Assembly (NCBI RefSeq): GCF_017115165.1
Contig: NZ_JABXKF010000161.1
Coordinates: forward strand, 1-64,000
Direction of reading: 5' to 3'
Source of the DNA: Nostoc sp. LPT
Lineage (GTDB): Bacteria; Cyanobacteriota; Cyanobacteriia; Cyanobacteriales; Nostocaceae
Length of the DNA stretch: 64,000 bases
The notes below the pieces were generated by a model. The model did not search any database and had not been told where the DNA came from. It was given only the letters and a program-made list of their open reading frames with translations. The translations under genes and the position numbers were made by a program. The first letter of the stretch is position 1, and each line of letters starts with the position of its first letter. Of this stretch, positions 8,201 through 16,712 are shown one piece after another.

Positions 8201-9493
8201 ATGGTTAGTAGATTCAATCGTAAAAGCAAGCAGTGGCTTGTGTGGGTAGCTAATGCATCATTCAAATCCATGAAATCGTCATTTATTGTTCAAAGTTGGC
8301 GGCGACTACTCAAATCTCTTTTTCCGATTCTTATTTTAATATCGTTTGTTACTGTGTTGTTGGTGGACAGTTTCACCCCTGCGATCACTGAAAGTGGGCG
8401 CTTCAGCGCCATCGCACAGATACCCCGTCAGGAAATTCGCGGGGTTTGGATGACCACTAATGATTTTGACACCCTTAAGAATCGAGACAAAGTACAGGAT
8501 GCAGTGAGTCAACTGCGGCGGATGAACTTCAATACAATCTATCCTGTGGTGTGGAATTCTGGCTATGTGATGTATCCTAGTGCCCTAGCACAAAGTGCAG
8601 GTATTCAACCTTTTGTCTACAAAGGTTCAGATGGACATGATATTCTTGCAGACCTGATTACCCAAGCCCATCACCAAGGATTGCTAGTGATTCCCTGGTT
8701 TGAGTTTGGTTTCATGGCTCCCCCAACCTCAGAACTAGCAATGAATTACCCGGATTGGTTCACACAAAAGCGGGATGGTAGCCAAACTTCAAACAGTGCG
8801 GCTGGTGAGGTGATGTGGCTCAATCCGTTCCTTCCACAAGTGCAAGAGTTTATCACCAATCTAGTGCTGGAAACTGTTACTCAATATGATGCCGATGGTA
8901 TTCAGTTTGACGATCATACGAGTTTGCCCCACGAGTTTGGCTACGACCAATATACAGTTGCTTTGTACACCAAAGAAACGAATAATTCTCCCCCAAAAAA
9001 TCCCCAAGATGCGGCATGGGTAAAGTGGCGGGCAGATAAAATTACAGCGTTCATGGTAAAACTTAATCAAGCTGTAAAACAGAGAAAACCCCAGGCGATT
9101 TTCTCTGTTTCTCCTAATTACTATGATTTTGCTTACAAGTTTCACTTGCAAGATTGGCTAGGTTGGATGCGACAAAATATTGTGGACGAGTTAATTGTGC
9201 AAATTTATCGTCCCGATCTAAAAAGTTTTGTGGCAAATATTTCCCGCGCAGAAATTCAAGAAGCACAACAAAAAATTCCAACTGGAGTTGGCATTATCAC
9301 AGGGTTACGAAATAACCCAGTTCCTATGCAGCAAATCAAGTCTCAGGTGCGGGCCGCCCAAGAACGGGGTCTAGGCGTAACCTTCTTTTATTATGAAAGT
9401 CTTTGGAACGATGCTCTAGAATCTTTAAATGAGCGACAAGCTGGATTTGAAAATCTTTTTCCATCTCCTGCACTCCGCGCCAGAGTTGAATAA
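8201..9493 (+). CDS. Glycosyl hydrolase-like 10 (GHL10/DUF187) family protein, exported
   Basis: 430 residues. A hydrophobic segment at about 40-57 suggests a signal anchor or signal peptide with a long basic N-terminus. The domain starts at RQEIRGVWMTTNDFDTL (about 76) and continues NFNTIYPVVWNSGYVMYPS, LVIPWFEFGF, MWLNPFLPQVQEF and DADGIQFDDHTSLP, all typical of the GHL10 TIM-barrel family related to glycoside hydrolases and found on bacterial cell surfaces. The D-D pair in the IQFDDH strand sits where a barrel catalytic acid is expected. Probably acts on a cell-wall or exopolysaccharide glycan; substrate unknown. Confidence 0.85.
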   Translation: MVSRFNRKSKQWLVWVANASFKSMKSSFIVQSWRRLLKSLFPILILISFVTVLLVDSFTPAITESGRFSAIAQIPRQEIRGVWMTTNDFDTLKNRDKVQDAVSQLRRMNFNTIYPVVWNSGYVMYPSALAQSAGIQPFVYKGSDGHDILADLITQAHHQGLLVIPWFEFGFMAPPTSELAMNYPDWFTQKRDGSQTSNSAAGEVMWLNPFLPQVQEFITNLVLETVTQYDADGIQFDDHTSLPHEFGYDQYTVALYTKETNNSPPKNPQDAAWVKWRADKITAFMVKLNQAVKQRKPQAIFSVSPNYYDFAYKFHLQDWLGWMRQNIVDELIVQIYRPDLKSFVANISRAEIQEAQQKIPTGVGIITGLRNNPVPMQQIKSQVRAAQERGLGVTFFYYESLWNDALESLNERQAGFENLFPSPALRARVE

Positions 9494-9524
9494 ATTTTCT
9501 GTTTAAGATGATATTAATGTGTTC

Positions 9525-9573
9525 GTAGTAAGGACTTTAGTCCTTATTTTTTAAGCACTAAAGTCCTTACTAC
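9525..9573 (+). terminator. Long hairpin, terminator-like and dispersed
   Basis: Perfect 17-bp inverted repeat GTAGTAAGGACTTTAGT / ACTAAAGTCCTTACTAC around a loop with a T-run. It follows the GHL10-type gene by about 30 bp and precedes the convergent protease gene. A shorter version, GTAGTAAGGACT-AA-AGTCCTTACTAC, is found at 42559-42584, so the sequence is a dispersed palindrome. Confidence 0.6.
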
Positions 9574-9604
9574 AAACTCTTCACTACTAGCTTGATATAA
9601 CTTC

Positions 9605-10288
9605 CTATTTCCCACCCCCTACTCCTAATTCAGCATGGCAATCTTCGACCGAAGTGCGTTGTCGCATGGCACTAACTAAAGCCTCGTAGCTAGACCAATT
9701 TTCTTCTAGTAGAGTTTTTGCCTGGAGGGTATGAAAACGCAGTTTTTGCTGATAAACTGATTCAGAAAAGCCTAAAATTGTCAAGACTCCTATCAGCTTG
9801 CTTTTATCATCAGTTCCACCCTCAGCATTATTAAAAACCAGGGTTTCAGCAGCAATACCCGCCATCCAAACAGTGCAGTAGCGGTCTAGCATTTGGGCGC
9901 TGATTTTACCTACTTCTAGTTGAGATGCTAATTCGCTATCATCAAAGCTAACGCCGCCTTGCCCAGGTTGCCCCTGTTTCCAGGCTTCCCAAGCGCTGAG
10001 TGTGTAGCCGGTAACGGGAATACCCAATAGGTAAGCAACCAAGAAATGTCCTGCTTCGTGGTGGACGATGCGATCGCGGTGTTCTTTTGAAAAACCAGCA
10101 ATCCAATCTACAAAGATAGTACCACCCTTGCCTTGCAAGCTGAAGCTATCTAATGTCGCTATGCCTAAGATGGTGAAGGTAGCAAGTGCTGGGACTGCCG
10201 GTGATAAGTTGAAGAATGGCCCCACCAGTACCGATAGGGTCATGAGAAAGATAGATATTGCAACTAAATTAAGGCTAGTTTGGCTCAT
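9605..10288 (-). CDS. FtsH-like M41 zinc metallopeptidase domain protein without AAA domain
   Basis: 227 residues. Two hydrophobic N-terminal segments (about 8-25 and 30-48) are followed by HEAGH (77-81), the zinc-binding H-E-x-x-H motif, in the context RIVHHEAGHFLVAYLLGIPV that is characteristic of FtsH/M41 proteases. Further on, MAGIAAETLVFNNAEGGTDD has the FtsH third-ligand region (G-G-x-x-D-D). There is no Walker motif, so the AAA ATPase module is absent. Such stand-alone FtsH-like proteases are found in cyanobacteria and plastids; role unknown, perhaps membrane protein quality control. Confidence 0.8.
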   Translation of the reverse strand: MSQTSLNLVAISIFLMTLSVLVGPFFNLSPAVPALATFTILGIATLDSFSLQGKGGTIFVDWIAGFSKEHRDRIVHHEAGHFLVAYLLGIPVTGYTLSAWEAWKQGQPGQGGVSFDDSELASQLEVGKISAQMLDRYCTVWMAGIAAETLVFNNAEGGTDDKSKLIGVLTILGFSESVYQQKLRFHTLQAKTLLEENWSSYEALVSAMRQRTSVEDCHAELGVGGGK

Positions 10289-10653
10289 TGAGAGTTTTCT
10301 GAGTATCTGCTTAATCTTTATTTATTATGAGGCAATGTCTACGACGGGCGTAGATGCAGCACAGCTTTTGCATCAAGCTAGTTGTAGCGATCGCCTAATT
10401 TTTTCATCTCACACTTAATTAAATTACTGGCTTAACATCAGTCTTCAGAATTTTGAAGTTTTACCCCGATTTATCAAGCCGTTACTGAATAAGTCTTTAA
10501 GCTAAGTAACTGGTTACAAGCGCTATTAATCAGTAGAAAGTGGTGAATTTTACCCACTACTGACTACTTTTTAGTTGTCGCTGAAGACCTCAATAATTAT
10601 GTTGATTTCTATTCAGTTACTTATCTTTATTTTTTATACACATTTCAAAGCTT
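10289..10653. other. Intergenic region upstream of divergent protease and glycosyltransferase genes
   Basis: Includes a short dispersed-repeat piece TGTCTACGACGGGCGTAGAT (10335-10354), inversely related to that at 4346, and a HIP1-like GCGATCGC site near 10387. A small inverted repeat (AGTAG...CCCACTACT, about 10533-10560) is visible. No coding frame is supported. Confidence 0.35.
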
Positions 10654-11712
10654 ATGCGAATCATACATATTTTGAACCATGTTCAAGAAATAGGTAACGG
10701 TATTGTGAATGTGGCTGTGGATCTGGCTTGTCTACAGGCAAAATCTGGTTATGAGGTAGCGGTTGTTTCTGCTGGTGGGGAATACGAGGCTTTACTAGAT
10801 ATTTGTGGTGTCAAACATTACAAATTAGACCAAAGCAGAAAACCGATAAATACGATTAAAGCAGCTATACGTTACCGAGCGATCGCAGCTGAATTTCAGC
10901 CGGATATTGTTCATGCCCACATGATGACGGGAGTAATACTAACACGTATTTTTAAAGGAAACAAATATGCTTTAGTTTCTACAGTCCACAACGAATTTCA
11001 GCGTGCCAGCCTGCTGATGGGTTTAGCTGACAGAGTAATTGCTGTCAGTCAGGCTGTATGTGATTCTATGATTAGGCGTGGTATTGCAGAAAACAAGTTG
11101 CGGGTAGTATGTAACGGAACTTTAGGCAGTCCCCGCACCCGACAGATACAAGATTATCAACCATTACCATTACAGCATCCAGCGATTGCCACTGTAGCCG
11201 GAATGTATCAACGCAAAGGAATTGCTGAGTTAATTGCTGCCTTTGAACAAATCGCCTCAGATTTTCCTCAAGCCCATCTTTATTTAGTAGGAAATGGCCC
11301 TGATAAACAGCTATTTGAGGCACAGGCACAAGCAACTTCTGTAAAAGAACGCATTCATTTTGAAGGCTTCCAACCAGAACCTCAACGCTATCTGATATCT
11401 TGTGACATATTTGTGCTAGCTTCCCACCGCGATCCTTGTCCTTTGGTACTTTCGGAAGCTAGAGAAACTGGAACTGCGATCATCGGCACTCAGGTAGACG
11501 GGATTCCTGAAGCTTTAGACAACGGGCGAGCAGGTCTTTTGGTGCCAGTAAAAGATAGTCATGCTTTAGCTGGGGTTTTAGTGCAATTACTAAGTAATGC
11601 CGAGATGCTGCAAGAGTGGAAACAGCGGGCAAAGAAAAACCTACAGAGGCTGAGTGTTGCCCGCGTTCATCAGCAAACAATGACAGTGTATCGTGAGTTA
11701 ATTACAGAATGA
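10654..11712 (+). CDS. Glycosyltransferase family 4 protein
   Basis: 352 residues with a GT-B layout. The N-terminal domain begins MRIIHILNHVQEIGNGIVNV and includes FQPDIVHAHMMTGVIL; the C-terminal nucleotide-sugar domain has ATVAGMYQRKGIAELIAAFE, YLVGNGP and the E-x7-E-like segment SHRDPCPLVLSEARETGTAI. It transfers a sugar from an activated donor to an unknown acceptor (polysaccharide, lipid or metabolite). ATG 10654 follows AT-rich DNA without a clear Shine-Dalgarno sequence. It stands alone. Confidence 0.85.
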   Translation: MRIIHILNHVQEIGNGIVNVAVDLACLQAKSGYEVAVVSAGGEYEALLDICGVKHYKLDQSRKPINTIKAAIRYRAIAAEFQPDIVHAHMMTGVILTRIFKGNKYALVSTVHNEFQRASLLMGLADRVIAVSQAVCDSMIRRGIAENKLRVVCNGTLGSPRTRQIQDYQPLPLQHPAIATVAGMYQRKGIAELIAAFEQIASDFPQAHLYLVGNGPDKQLFEAQAQATSVKERIHFEGFQPEPQRYLISCDIFVLASHRDPCPLVLSEARETGTAIIGTQVDGIPEALDNGRAGLLVPVKDSHALAGVLVQLLSNAEMLQEWKQRAKKNLQRLSVARVHQQTMTVYRELITE

Positions 11713-11886
11713 GGGCATTGGGCATTGGGCATTGGGCATGGGGCATGGGGCATTGGGCATTGGGCATTGAGTAGTGGACAACTAACTCTTAACTGTTAAC
11801 TGTCCACTCCTTGCTCCTCTGCTCCCTGGCTTCTTCCCCAGTCCCCAGTCCCCAGTCCCCAGTCCCCAGTCCCCAGTCCCCAATCC
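11711..11886. repeat. Heptamer repeat block GGGCATT / CCCCAGT
   Basis: About seven GGGCATT/GGGCATG units at the left and about six CCCCAGT units at the right, with AACTCTTAACTGTTAACTG between. The purine-rich and pyrimidine-rich halves can pair partly, giving a long imperfect hairpin between convergent genes. Related blocks lie at 15508-15616, 18645-18717 and 48803-48910. Confidence 0.8.
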
Positions 11887-11888
11887 CC

Positions 11889-12554
11889 TTAACAGAGCGA
11901 TCGCTTTAATTTTAAAGCTACGCCTAAAGCGCCAAAGACCAGTACACCCAAAATGTTAGTTGATTCAGGAACGGCAGTATAAGCAGTATAATAAGAAGCC
12001 ACCCTGATCGGCCCATCTTTATCTTCTTGCTCTGCTGGAATTGGTGGAATGATTCCAGCACCTGGCGCTAGATTAGGCAGGGTAGCGAATGGATTGTAAA
12101 ACAGGGTTCCGTTTGGAATTATGCCACCACTAAAAGTGATAGTACTACCAGCAATGGTAATGTCTGTAAAAATATCTTTTAGATCGGGGTTAGCAGAGTT
12201 ACCAATCTTCCCATCTCCATTAACATCTCCCCACTGCACTGGTTCATTATCAAATGGTGGAGTAGAATTCAGATTACTATAGGACAGCGTTTTTAAATCA
12301 AAGACTAAACTGTTTATATCGTAACCAGTAGCATTTAGAAAGTTATTAGCTACATCTGGAACACCATATTCTATTACTTGCCCTGGTAGAAACTCTGTAA
12401 GGGTTCTTGGTTTTTTTGCGTCGAGTACATCTTGATTTTTAGTCGTCACAATGGGTTCTACAAAAATGACGGCTCTTGCTGGTGTCCAAGACAAAAAACT
12501 AATTCCTGCTGCTCCGAGAACAGACAAGGCTATTTTTGTGGCAATTCTAGTCAT
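11889..12554 (-). CDS. PEP-CTERM sorting-domain protein
   Basis: 221 residues. The signal peptide MTRIATKIALSVLGAAGISF ends near ARA. The mature part has a Ca-binding-like VNGDGKIGNSANPDLKD stretch resembling a dockerin loop. The C-terminus, VPESTNILGVLVFGALGVAL followed by KLKRS, has the PEP-CTERM layout: short V-P-E motif, a hydrophobic helix and a basic tail for exosortase sorting. Likely a surface or exopolysaccharide-associated protein of unknown role. Confidence 0.75.
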   Translation of the reverse strand: MTRIATKIALSVLGAAGISFLSWTPARAVIFVEPIVTTKNQDVLDAKKPRTLTEFLPGQVIEYGVPDVANNFLNATGYDINSLVFDLKTLSYSNLNSTPPFDNEPVQWGDVNGDGKIGNSANPDLKDIFTDITIAGSTITFSGGIIPNGTLFYNPFATLPNLAPGAGIIPPIPAEQEDKDGPIRVASYYTAYTAVPESTNILGVLVFGALGVALKLKRSLC

Positions 12555-12899
12555 ATTTGTGTCCTTTGGATATTGATTTGCAGAATGCTATACCAGATGA
12601 TTTAGATCAAACAGCAAAAACTCACTTTTTAACTGCTATCTACCTGCTAGATAAATAGTGGTTAATGTGTGCTTGCTCACTGAGTTGATATTTACTCATA
12701 GGTTGATTTATAAAGCAATTCTTGTAATGCTTTATCATGATAACTAGTAATTTCACGCAATCTTTATCAAAAATCTAAATTAGAACTTATATATTGACAG
12801 ATTAGACAATATGTGAAGCATAAATAATTATCCTGACTCCTAATGAACTGTGGTTTATTGCTGTCTTAACGGTACGCTACATATCAGGTTTGAGATGAA
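12555..12899. other. Divergent promoter region, PEP-CTERM gene / zinc-ribbon gene
   Basis: AT-rich spacer without an open frame or repeat block; it must hold the promoters of both flanking genes. I see no distinct operator. Confidence 0.35.
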
Positions 12900-13409
12900 A
12901 TGGTTATAAGATTTAGAGACTATGGCAAACGGCTTGCTGATTTTGAGCAAGAAATTTTAGTACGTTGTCCCCAATGTGATCGCATTGCCAAGATATTGAC
13001 TGTAAACTCTGAGCAATCAAGTCTCAGTTCCATCAAAAGAATTACCTGTCAGCACTGTAGCTATACAAAACAACAGTCAAAGGATGGCAATCGAAAAGCC
13101 GCATTATTACTGTGGCAGAACAATTACAGGGATAAAAGAAATTCTCGCTATGGAATATTAGACCATTTTTTTGGCTTACCCTTGTGGCTACAAACTTCTT
13201 GTTGCGGTCAGGTACTATGGGCATTTAATGAAGCTCATTTGAACTTCCTGGAAAGCTATGTTCAATCAAGGTTGCGAGAACGCTTGCCAGACGATTCATT
13301 AGGCTGGCATAATGGCAGTCTTGCCAGTCGCCTACCCAGATGGATCAAGCTGACACAGCATCGGGAAAAAGTTTTACAGAAAATTCAACAGTTAAAGCAT
13401 AGATTATAA
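12900..13409 (+). CDS. Hypothetical zinc-ribbon protein
   Basis: 169 residues. Two cysteine pairs, CPQC (about 23-26) and CQHC (about 50-53), form a likely zinc ribbon near the N-terminus, followed by W-x-N and the LPLWLQTSCCGQVLWAFNEA segment and a basic helical C-terminus. Similar small proteins are annotated as TFIIB-type zinc-ribbon proteins in bacteria; function unknown. It ends 8 bp before the convergent permease gene. Confidence 0.6.
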   Translation: MVIRFRDYGKRLADFEQEILVRCPQCDRIAKILTVNSEQSSLSSIKRITCQHCSYTKQQSKDGNRKAALLLWQNNYRDKRNSRYGILDHFFGLPLWLQTSCCGQVLWAFNEAHLNFLESYVQSRLRERLPDDSLGWHNGSLASRLPRWIKLTQHREKVLQKIQQLKHRL

Positions 13410-13417
13410 TCAACGCT

Positions 13418-14245
13418 TTAATCTTGTTGATGAGCAAATTTATAACCACCCCATAAAGATAGAGCGATCGCAACTACCAGCAAAATGGGTATGCTGTACC
13501 AAGGAAACTGAGACAAGGGTAGATGAGCAACTGCACGCAATCCAATACTGGCGTAGGTTAGTGGCAGCAGGTAAACTAAAACTTTCAGAGCCGCTGGTAA
13601 TGTAGCAGGGTCAAAGAAGGTCGCTCCTAAGAATGACATGGGGATAATGATAAAGTTGTTGTAGAGTCCGACTGATTCGAGCGATCGCACACTCAACCCT
13701 ACAATCACCCCTAATCCAGCAAATACCGCACAATTCAGCGCCACTAACAGTAAAAACAGTGGGTTGAGAAAATTCCAGTTTCCTGTCAACAGCAGCGCTA
13801 CCAAAATCACGGAACCGGAAGTCATCAAACCCCGCACGACTCCCGCCAGCATTTTACCGATATACAACGCTAACGGATGTACGGGAGTCAACAATAATTC
13901 CTCAAAGGTTTTGGTAAATAGTCTGTCTCCACAAATTGAAAATGTCGTTCCAGCAAAGCTAACCGTCATCGATGACAGCGCCACCATTCCCGGTAATATA
14001 AATTCTAAATAGTTGTCATAGTTACCACTAATTCCTGAACCGGGTTTGATGGAACTACCCAAACCCAAGCCAAAAGCTAAAATATATATCAGTGGGGATA
14101 TTAAACCTGATGCAGCAACTGGTAGGATTCTCACGCGTAAATCTAACCAATCTCCCCAAAAAATAGTCAGACTATCAGCTAAGAAGATTTGAAGTTGCGA
14201 AGTTTTGAACCTCTTGCCCGAAGGTAGCGCTCTTTGAGATGTCAC
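13418..14245 (-). CDS. ABC-2 type transporter permease
   Basis: 275 residues with six hydrophobic segments. Typical ABC-2 permease features: FWGDWLDLRVRILPVAASGL at the N-terminus, YLEFILPGMVALSSM, the conserved TKTFEELLLTPVHPLALYIG loop, and LVYLLPLTYASIGLR before the last helix. Similar to NodJ/DrrB-type permeases exporting lipids, glycans or drugs. No ATP-binding partner gene is next to it, so the ATPase must be encoded elsewhere. Confidence 0.85.
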   Translation of the reverse strand: MTSQRALPSGKRFKTSQLQIFLADSLTIFWGDWLDLRVRILPVAASGLISPLIYILAFGLGLGSSIKPGSGISGNYDNYLEFILPGMVALSSMTVSFAGTTFSICGDRLFTKTFEELLLTPVHPLALYIGKMLAGVVRGLMTSGSVILVALLLTGNWNFLNPLFLLLVALNCAVFAGLGVIVGLSVRSLESVGLYNNFIIIPMSFLGATFFDPATLPAALKVLVYLLPLTYASIGLRAVAHLPLSQFPWYSIPILLVVAIALSLWGGYKFAHQQD

Positions 14246-14965
14246 GTGCTTTCAATTACTTATTAAAATTTCATTAAGTGTTAATTTACATTATTTTACA
14301 CATCAATTGCTAGGGGTAACAAAAATATCTCATCCTAAAAAGTGGAAATTAACAACAAAAATTAGATAGTTTAAGCATTCTGACTAGACTAATTGTGAAA
14401 ACTAAATCAGCTATAGCAATCCTATCTGAGTTGTGAAAAATACTCTTTTTAACGAACCGCAAAGGGCGCATACTCCTACGGAGAAGCAAGCTACGCGCAG
14501 CATCTCGTAAGAGTTGGACGCGAAAAAGGAGAAAAGAAAGAATTTATATATGATAACAATTAAAAATATGGTATAATTATTAAACTAAATTCATAAATTA
14601 ATTGGTAAAATCAAGCAACACAAAAAAATGCAAAGGTTATAATTAATAATTAATTAATCTTAAAATAAATATACTTACTAACAAATGAAAAAAATAAGCA
14701 ATTAGTATAGCTTGACATAAATTCAGCTATTATTTTAATTAGCCATACAAGTTCTGGAGCAACTTGTCTAAGGTAGGCAAACTTTCGCCACAGTAACCAT
14801 ATTAAATTTTTGTCCTGATATCTAGATAAGCTCCTATTTTTCTCATTTAACAAGAAGATCGCAGAGAAAGTCATAGGCAATTACAGTCAAGAATAGGCAT
14901 ACTGAAAGAAGGAGAAAACTTTAGACCACTCCCTCCCAAATCGGCGTGAAGGTGATTAAGCAACA
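14246..14965. other. 720-bp intergenic region with dispersed repeats
   Basis: Contains one end (ATAGCAATCCTAT, 14413-14425) of the palindromic element seen complete at 22713-22814. This is followed by a known-style Nostoc repeat (AACCGCAAAGGGCGCATACT...CTACGGAGAAGCAAGCTACG, 14455-14522). The remainder is very AT-rich. A 76-codon minus-strand frame at 14650-14880 is not convincing. AAGGTGA at 14946-14952 is the ribosome binding site for the next gene. Confidence 0.4.
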
Positions 14966-15505
14966 ATGAGACGTAAATCTACTGGTAGATCGGCTACTAC
15001 TTCTAAACCCTCTATTTTCCAATCCCCTCTATTTAACTTCACCACCATCGCAATTATGGGAGGAGTGTTGATTTTGGGAATTGGGATTGGCATTGCTTTT
15101 AGTTCTACAACCACATTGACTCCATCAAATGTAGCTTCCCGTGAATTCATTGATACCAAAGCACCAAACCCGGAAATTTGTGTGCAGTATGGAGCCAGCG
15201 CGATGGTGATGGACGCTAGATTGTTCGTCACTCTCAACCCTTTCAATGTCTATGTTGCCCAACCCAGTATGCGTCCTGGATGTGTGATCCGACAAAATAA
15301 CTGGGCGCTTTTAGAGAACCGCAAGTTGGTGACATCTGATCAGGTTAGAGATTGCAAAAATCGCCTAAACACCTTTGGTTTCACAGGTAACTTGGACAGT
15401 GACAAACCTGATATTAGATGTATATATCAGAATGAAGCTGCTCAAAACTTCTTTACGGCTCAACCCGGAGCAGTTGGAACACCTCAGGAAACTGACAGAT
15501 TTTAG
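14966..15505 (+). CDS. DUF3172 family membrane-anchored protein
   Basis: 179 residues. Serine/threonine/basic N-terminus, one transmembrane helix (about 29-47, IAIMGGVLILGIGIGIAFSS), then a conserved domain with APNPEICVQYGASAMVMDAR, VTLNPFNVYVAQPSMRPGCV and IRCIYQNEAAQN, as in the DUF3172 family of cyanobacteria and plastid-bearing eukaryotes. Three or four cysteines in the outside domain may form disulphides. Function unknown. Confidence 0.8.
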   Translation: MRRKSTGRSATTSKPSIFQSPLFNFTTIAIMGGVLILGIGIGIAFSSTTTLTPSNVASREFIDTKAPNPEICVQYGASAMVMDARLFVTLNPFNVYVAQPSMRPGCVIRQNNWALLENRKLVTSDQVRDCKNRLNTFGFTGNLDSDKPDIRCIYQNEAAQNFFTAQPGAVGTPQETDRF

Positions 15506-15507
15506 AT

Positions 15508-15616
15508 TGGGGCATTGGGGACTGGGGACTGGGGATTGGTTATTGGTTATTAATTCTTCTCCCTCATCTCCCCCTGCTCCCTCATCTCCCCCATCTCCCC
15601 CTGCTCCCCAGTCCCC
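15508..15616. repeat. Heptamer repeat block GGGGACT / CCCCCTGCTCC-CTCATCT
   Basis: GGGGACT units followed by TTGGTTATT and then pyrimidine-rich CTCATCTCCCC / CTGCTCC units. The ends GGGGACTGGGGACTGGGG and CCCCAGTCCCC are complementary, giving a large hairpin between convergent genes that could act as a bidirectional terminator. Confidence 0.7.
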
Positions 15617-15641
15617 CGCGATCGCATCTGCCTTCATCAGC

Positions 15642-16406
15642 TCACTCATACTCATCACGTATAATGGTCAAACCTAAAGCTTTATAGGCACTCAGCATAT
15701 TATTAGATACTGTCGGTGCAGTTACTAGATAAGTCAGGGCATGAATAGACTCCACTAGATAAGGAGCAGCTGTATCCAATTTTTCTGCTGTCACTAATCC
15801 GACTACCTCAGCCGATCCCGCAATCATGGCTCGTTTGACGTGGGCTTCGTCTAGGTTAGGTACACTAATCCCAACTTCTGGATGCAAACTGCAAACCCCC
15901 AACATACACAAATCTGCACGAATCATCCGTAATGTCTCAATTGTGACAGTACCCACGTTCACCAAGGCTTTTTTGTAGAGTTGTCCACCTAACATCACAA
16001 CCTCTATATGGGGATGTTCTGCTAAAGCAACGGCAATTGGCGGACTATTTGTGATCACTGTTGCGTGCAAATCTAGGGGCAAATGACGGGTTACTTGGAG
16101 AGTTGTCGTACCTCCATCTAAAATTACCACCTGTCCTGTACAAACTAATTTTGCTGCTGTGCGAGCGATCGCTTCTTTTTCTTTTGGCGCTTGCTTTTGG
16201 CGATCGGCATAACTAGCGGTGGCTGGAGATTTAAGGAGCGCTCCCCCATGAACGCGTTGCAATAGTCCCGTTTCTGCCAGTTCTCGCAAGTCTCGCCGAA
16301 TCGTATCCTCAGAAACTTTGAGAACAGCACTAAGTTCTGTCGAAAGTACCTTTTTATCACGACGCAGAATTTCTAAGATAAATTGTCGTCGTTCAGCAGT
16401 TAGCAT
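15642..16406 (-). CDS. DeoR/GlpR-family transcriptional regulator
   Basis: 254 residues from ATG 16406, preceded by AGGA; the frame runs open to 16523, but the conserved start is MLTAERRQFILEILRRDKKV. The N-terminal winged helix includes ELSAVLKVSEDTIRRDLREL. The C-terminal sugar-phosphate sensing domain includes VILDGGTTTLQVTRHLP, VITNSPPIAVALAEHP and VMLGGQLYKKALVNVG. Family members are usually repressors released by phosphorylated sugars. It is divergent from a transketolase gene, the likely target. Confidence 0.9.
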   Translation of the reverse strand: MLTAERRQFILEILRRDKKVLSTELSAVLKVSEDTIRRDLRELAETGLLQRVHGGALLKSPATASYADRQKQAPKEKEAIARTAAKLVCTGQVVILDGGTTTLQVTRHLPLDLHATVITNSPPIAVALAEHPHIEVVMLGGQLYKKALVNVGTVTIETLRMIRADLCMLGVCSLHPEVGISVPNLDEAHVKRAMIAGSAEVVGLVTAEKLDTAAPYLVESIHALTYLVTAPTVSNNMLSAYKALGLTIIRDEYE

Positions 16407-16712
16407 AATTAATTTTCCTGAAAATGCGCTTTTGGGCTTTAAATTGCACGTTTGTGAGTTTATACTTATTGATATGCAAGTCTTTGTACGGTAATCCGTA
16501 ACTTCAATTGAATTCAAGCACATTCATGCACAATTGAATGTATTGATTTTGGCATTTGATGAAACTACATGGTTCCATAATGGTTCCAAGTGGTTGACTT
16601 GAGCTTGGGAAATGTTTGGATAATTGTTGCCCATCGGGGTTTTAACAATTTTTTTTGTAGTGCGATCACGCCTCCCGTCTGTTCAAATTGTTTTTTATTC
16701 AATCAAGAAACC
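16407..16712. promoter_or_regulatory. Divergent control region deoR-type regulator / transketolase
   Basis: 306 bp between the two start codons. It includes CAATTGAATTCAAGCACATT and CACAATTGAATGTATTG (about 16503-16545), near-direct repeats of the CAATTGAA(T) core that could be the DeoR operator, and ATGGTTCCATAATGGTTCCA (16569-16588), a perfect direct repeat of ATGGTTCCA. These are inferences from sequence pattern only. Confidence 0.4.

Noticed and set aside
14650-14880. 76-codon minus-strand frame
   Set aside because: AT-rich region, no recognisable family, start not supported.
16407-16523. N-terminal extension of the DeoR regulator
   Set aside because: The conserved helix-turn-helix begins at MLTAERR (16406), which has its own ribosome binding site.
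16590-16712. 41-residue N-terminal extension of the transketolase
   Set aside because: Composition is unlike the protein family, and ATG 16713 lies right before the conserved start.
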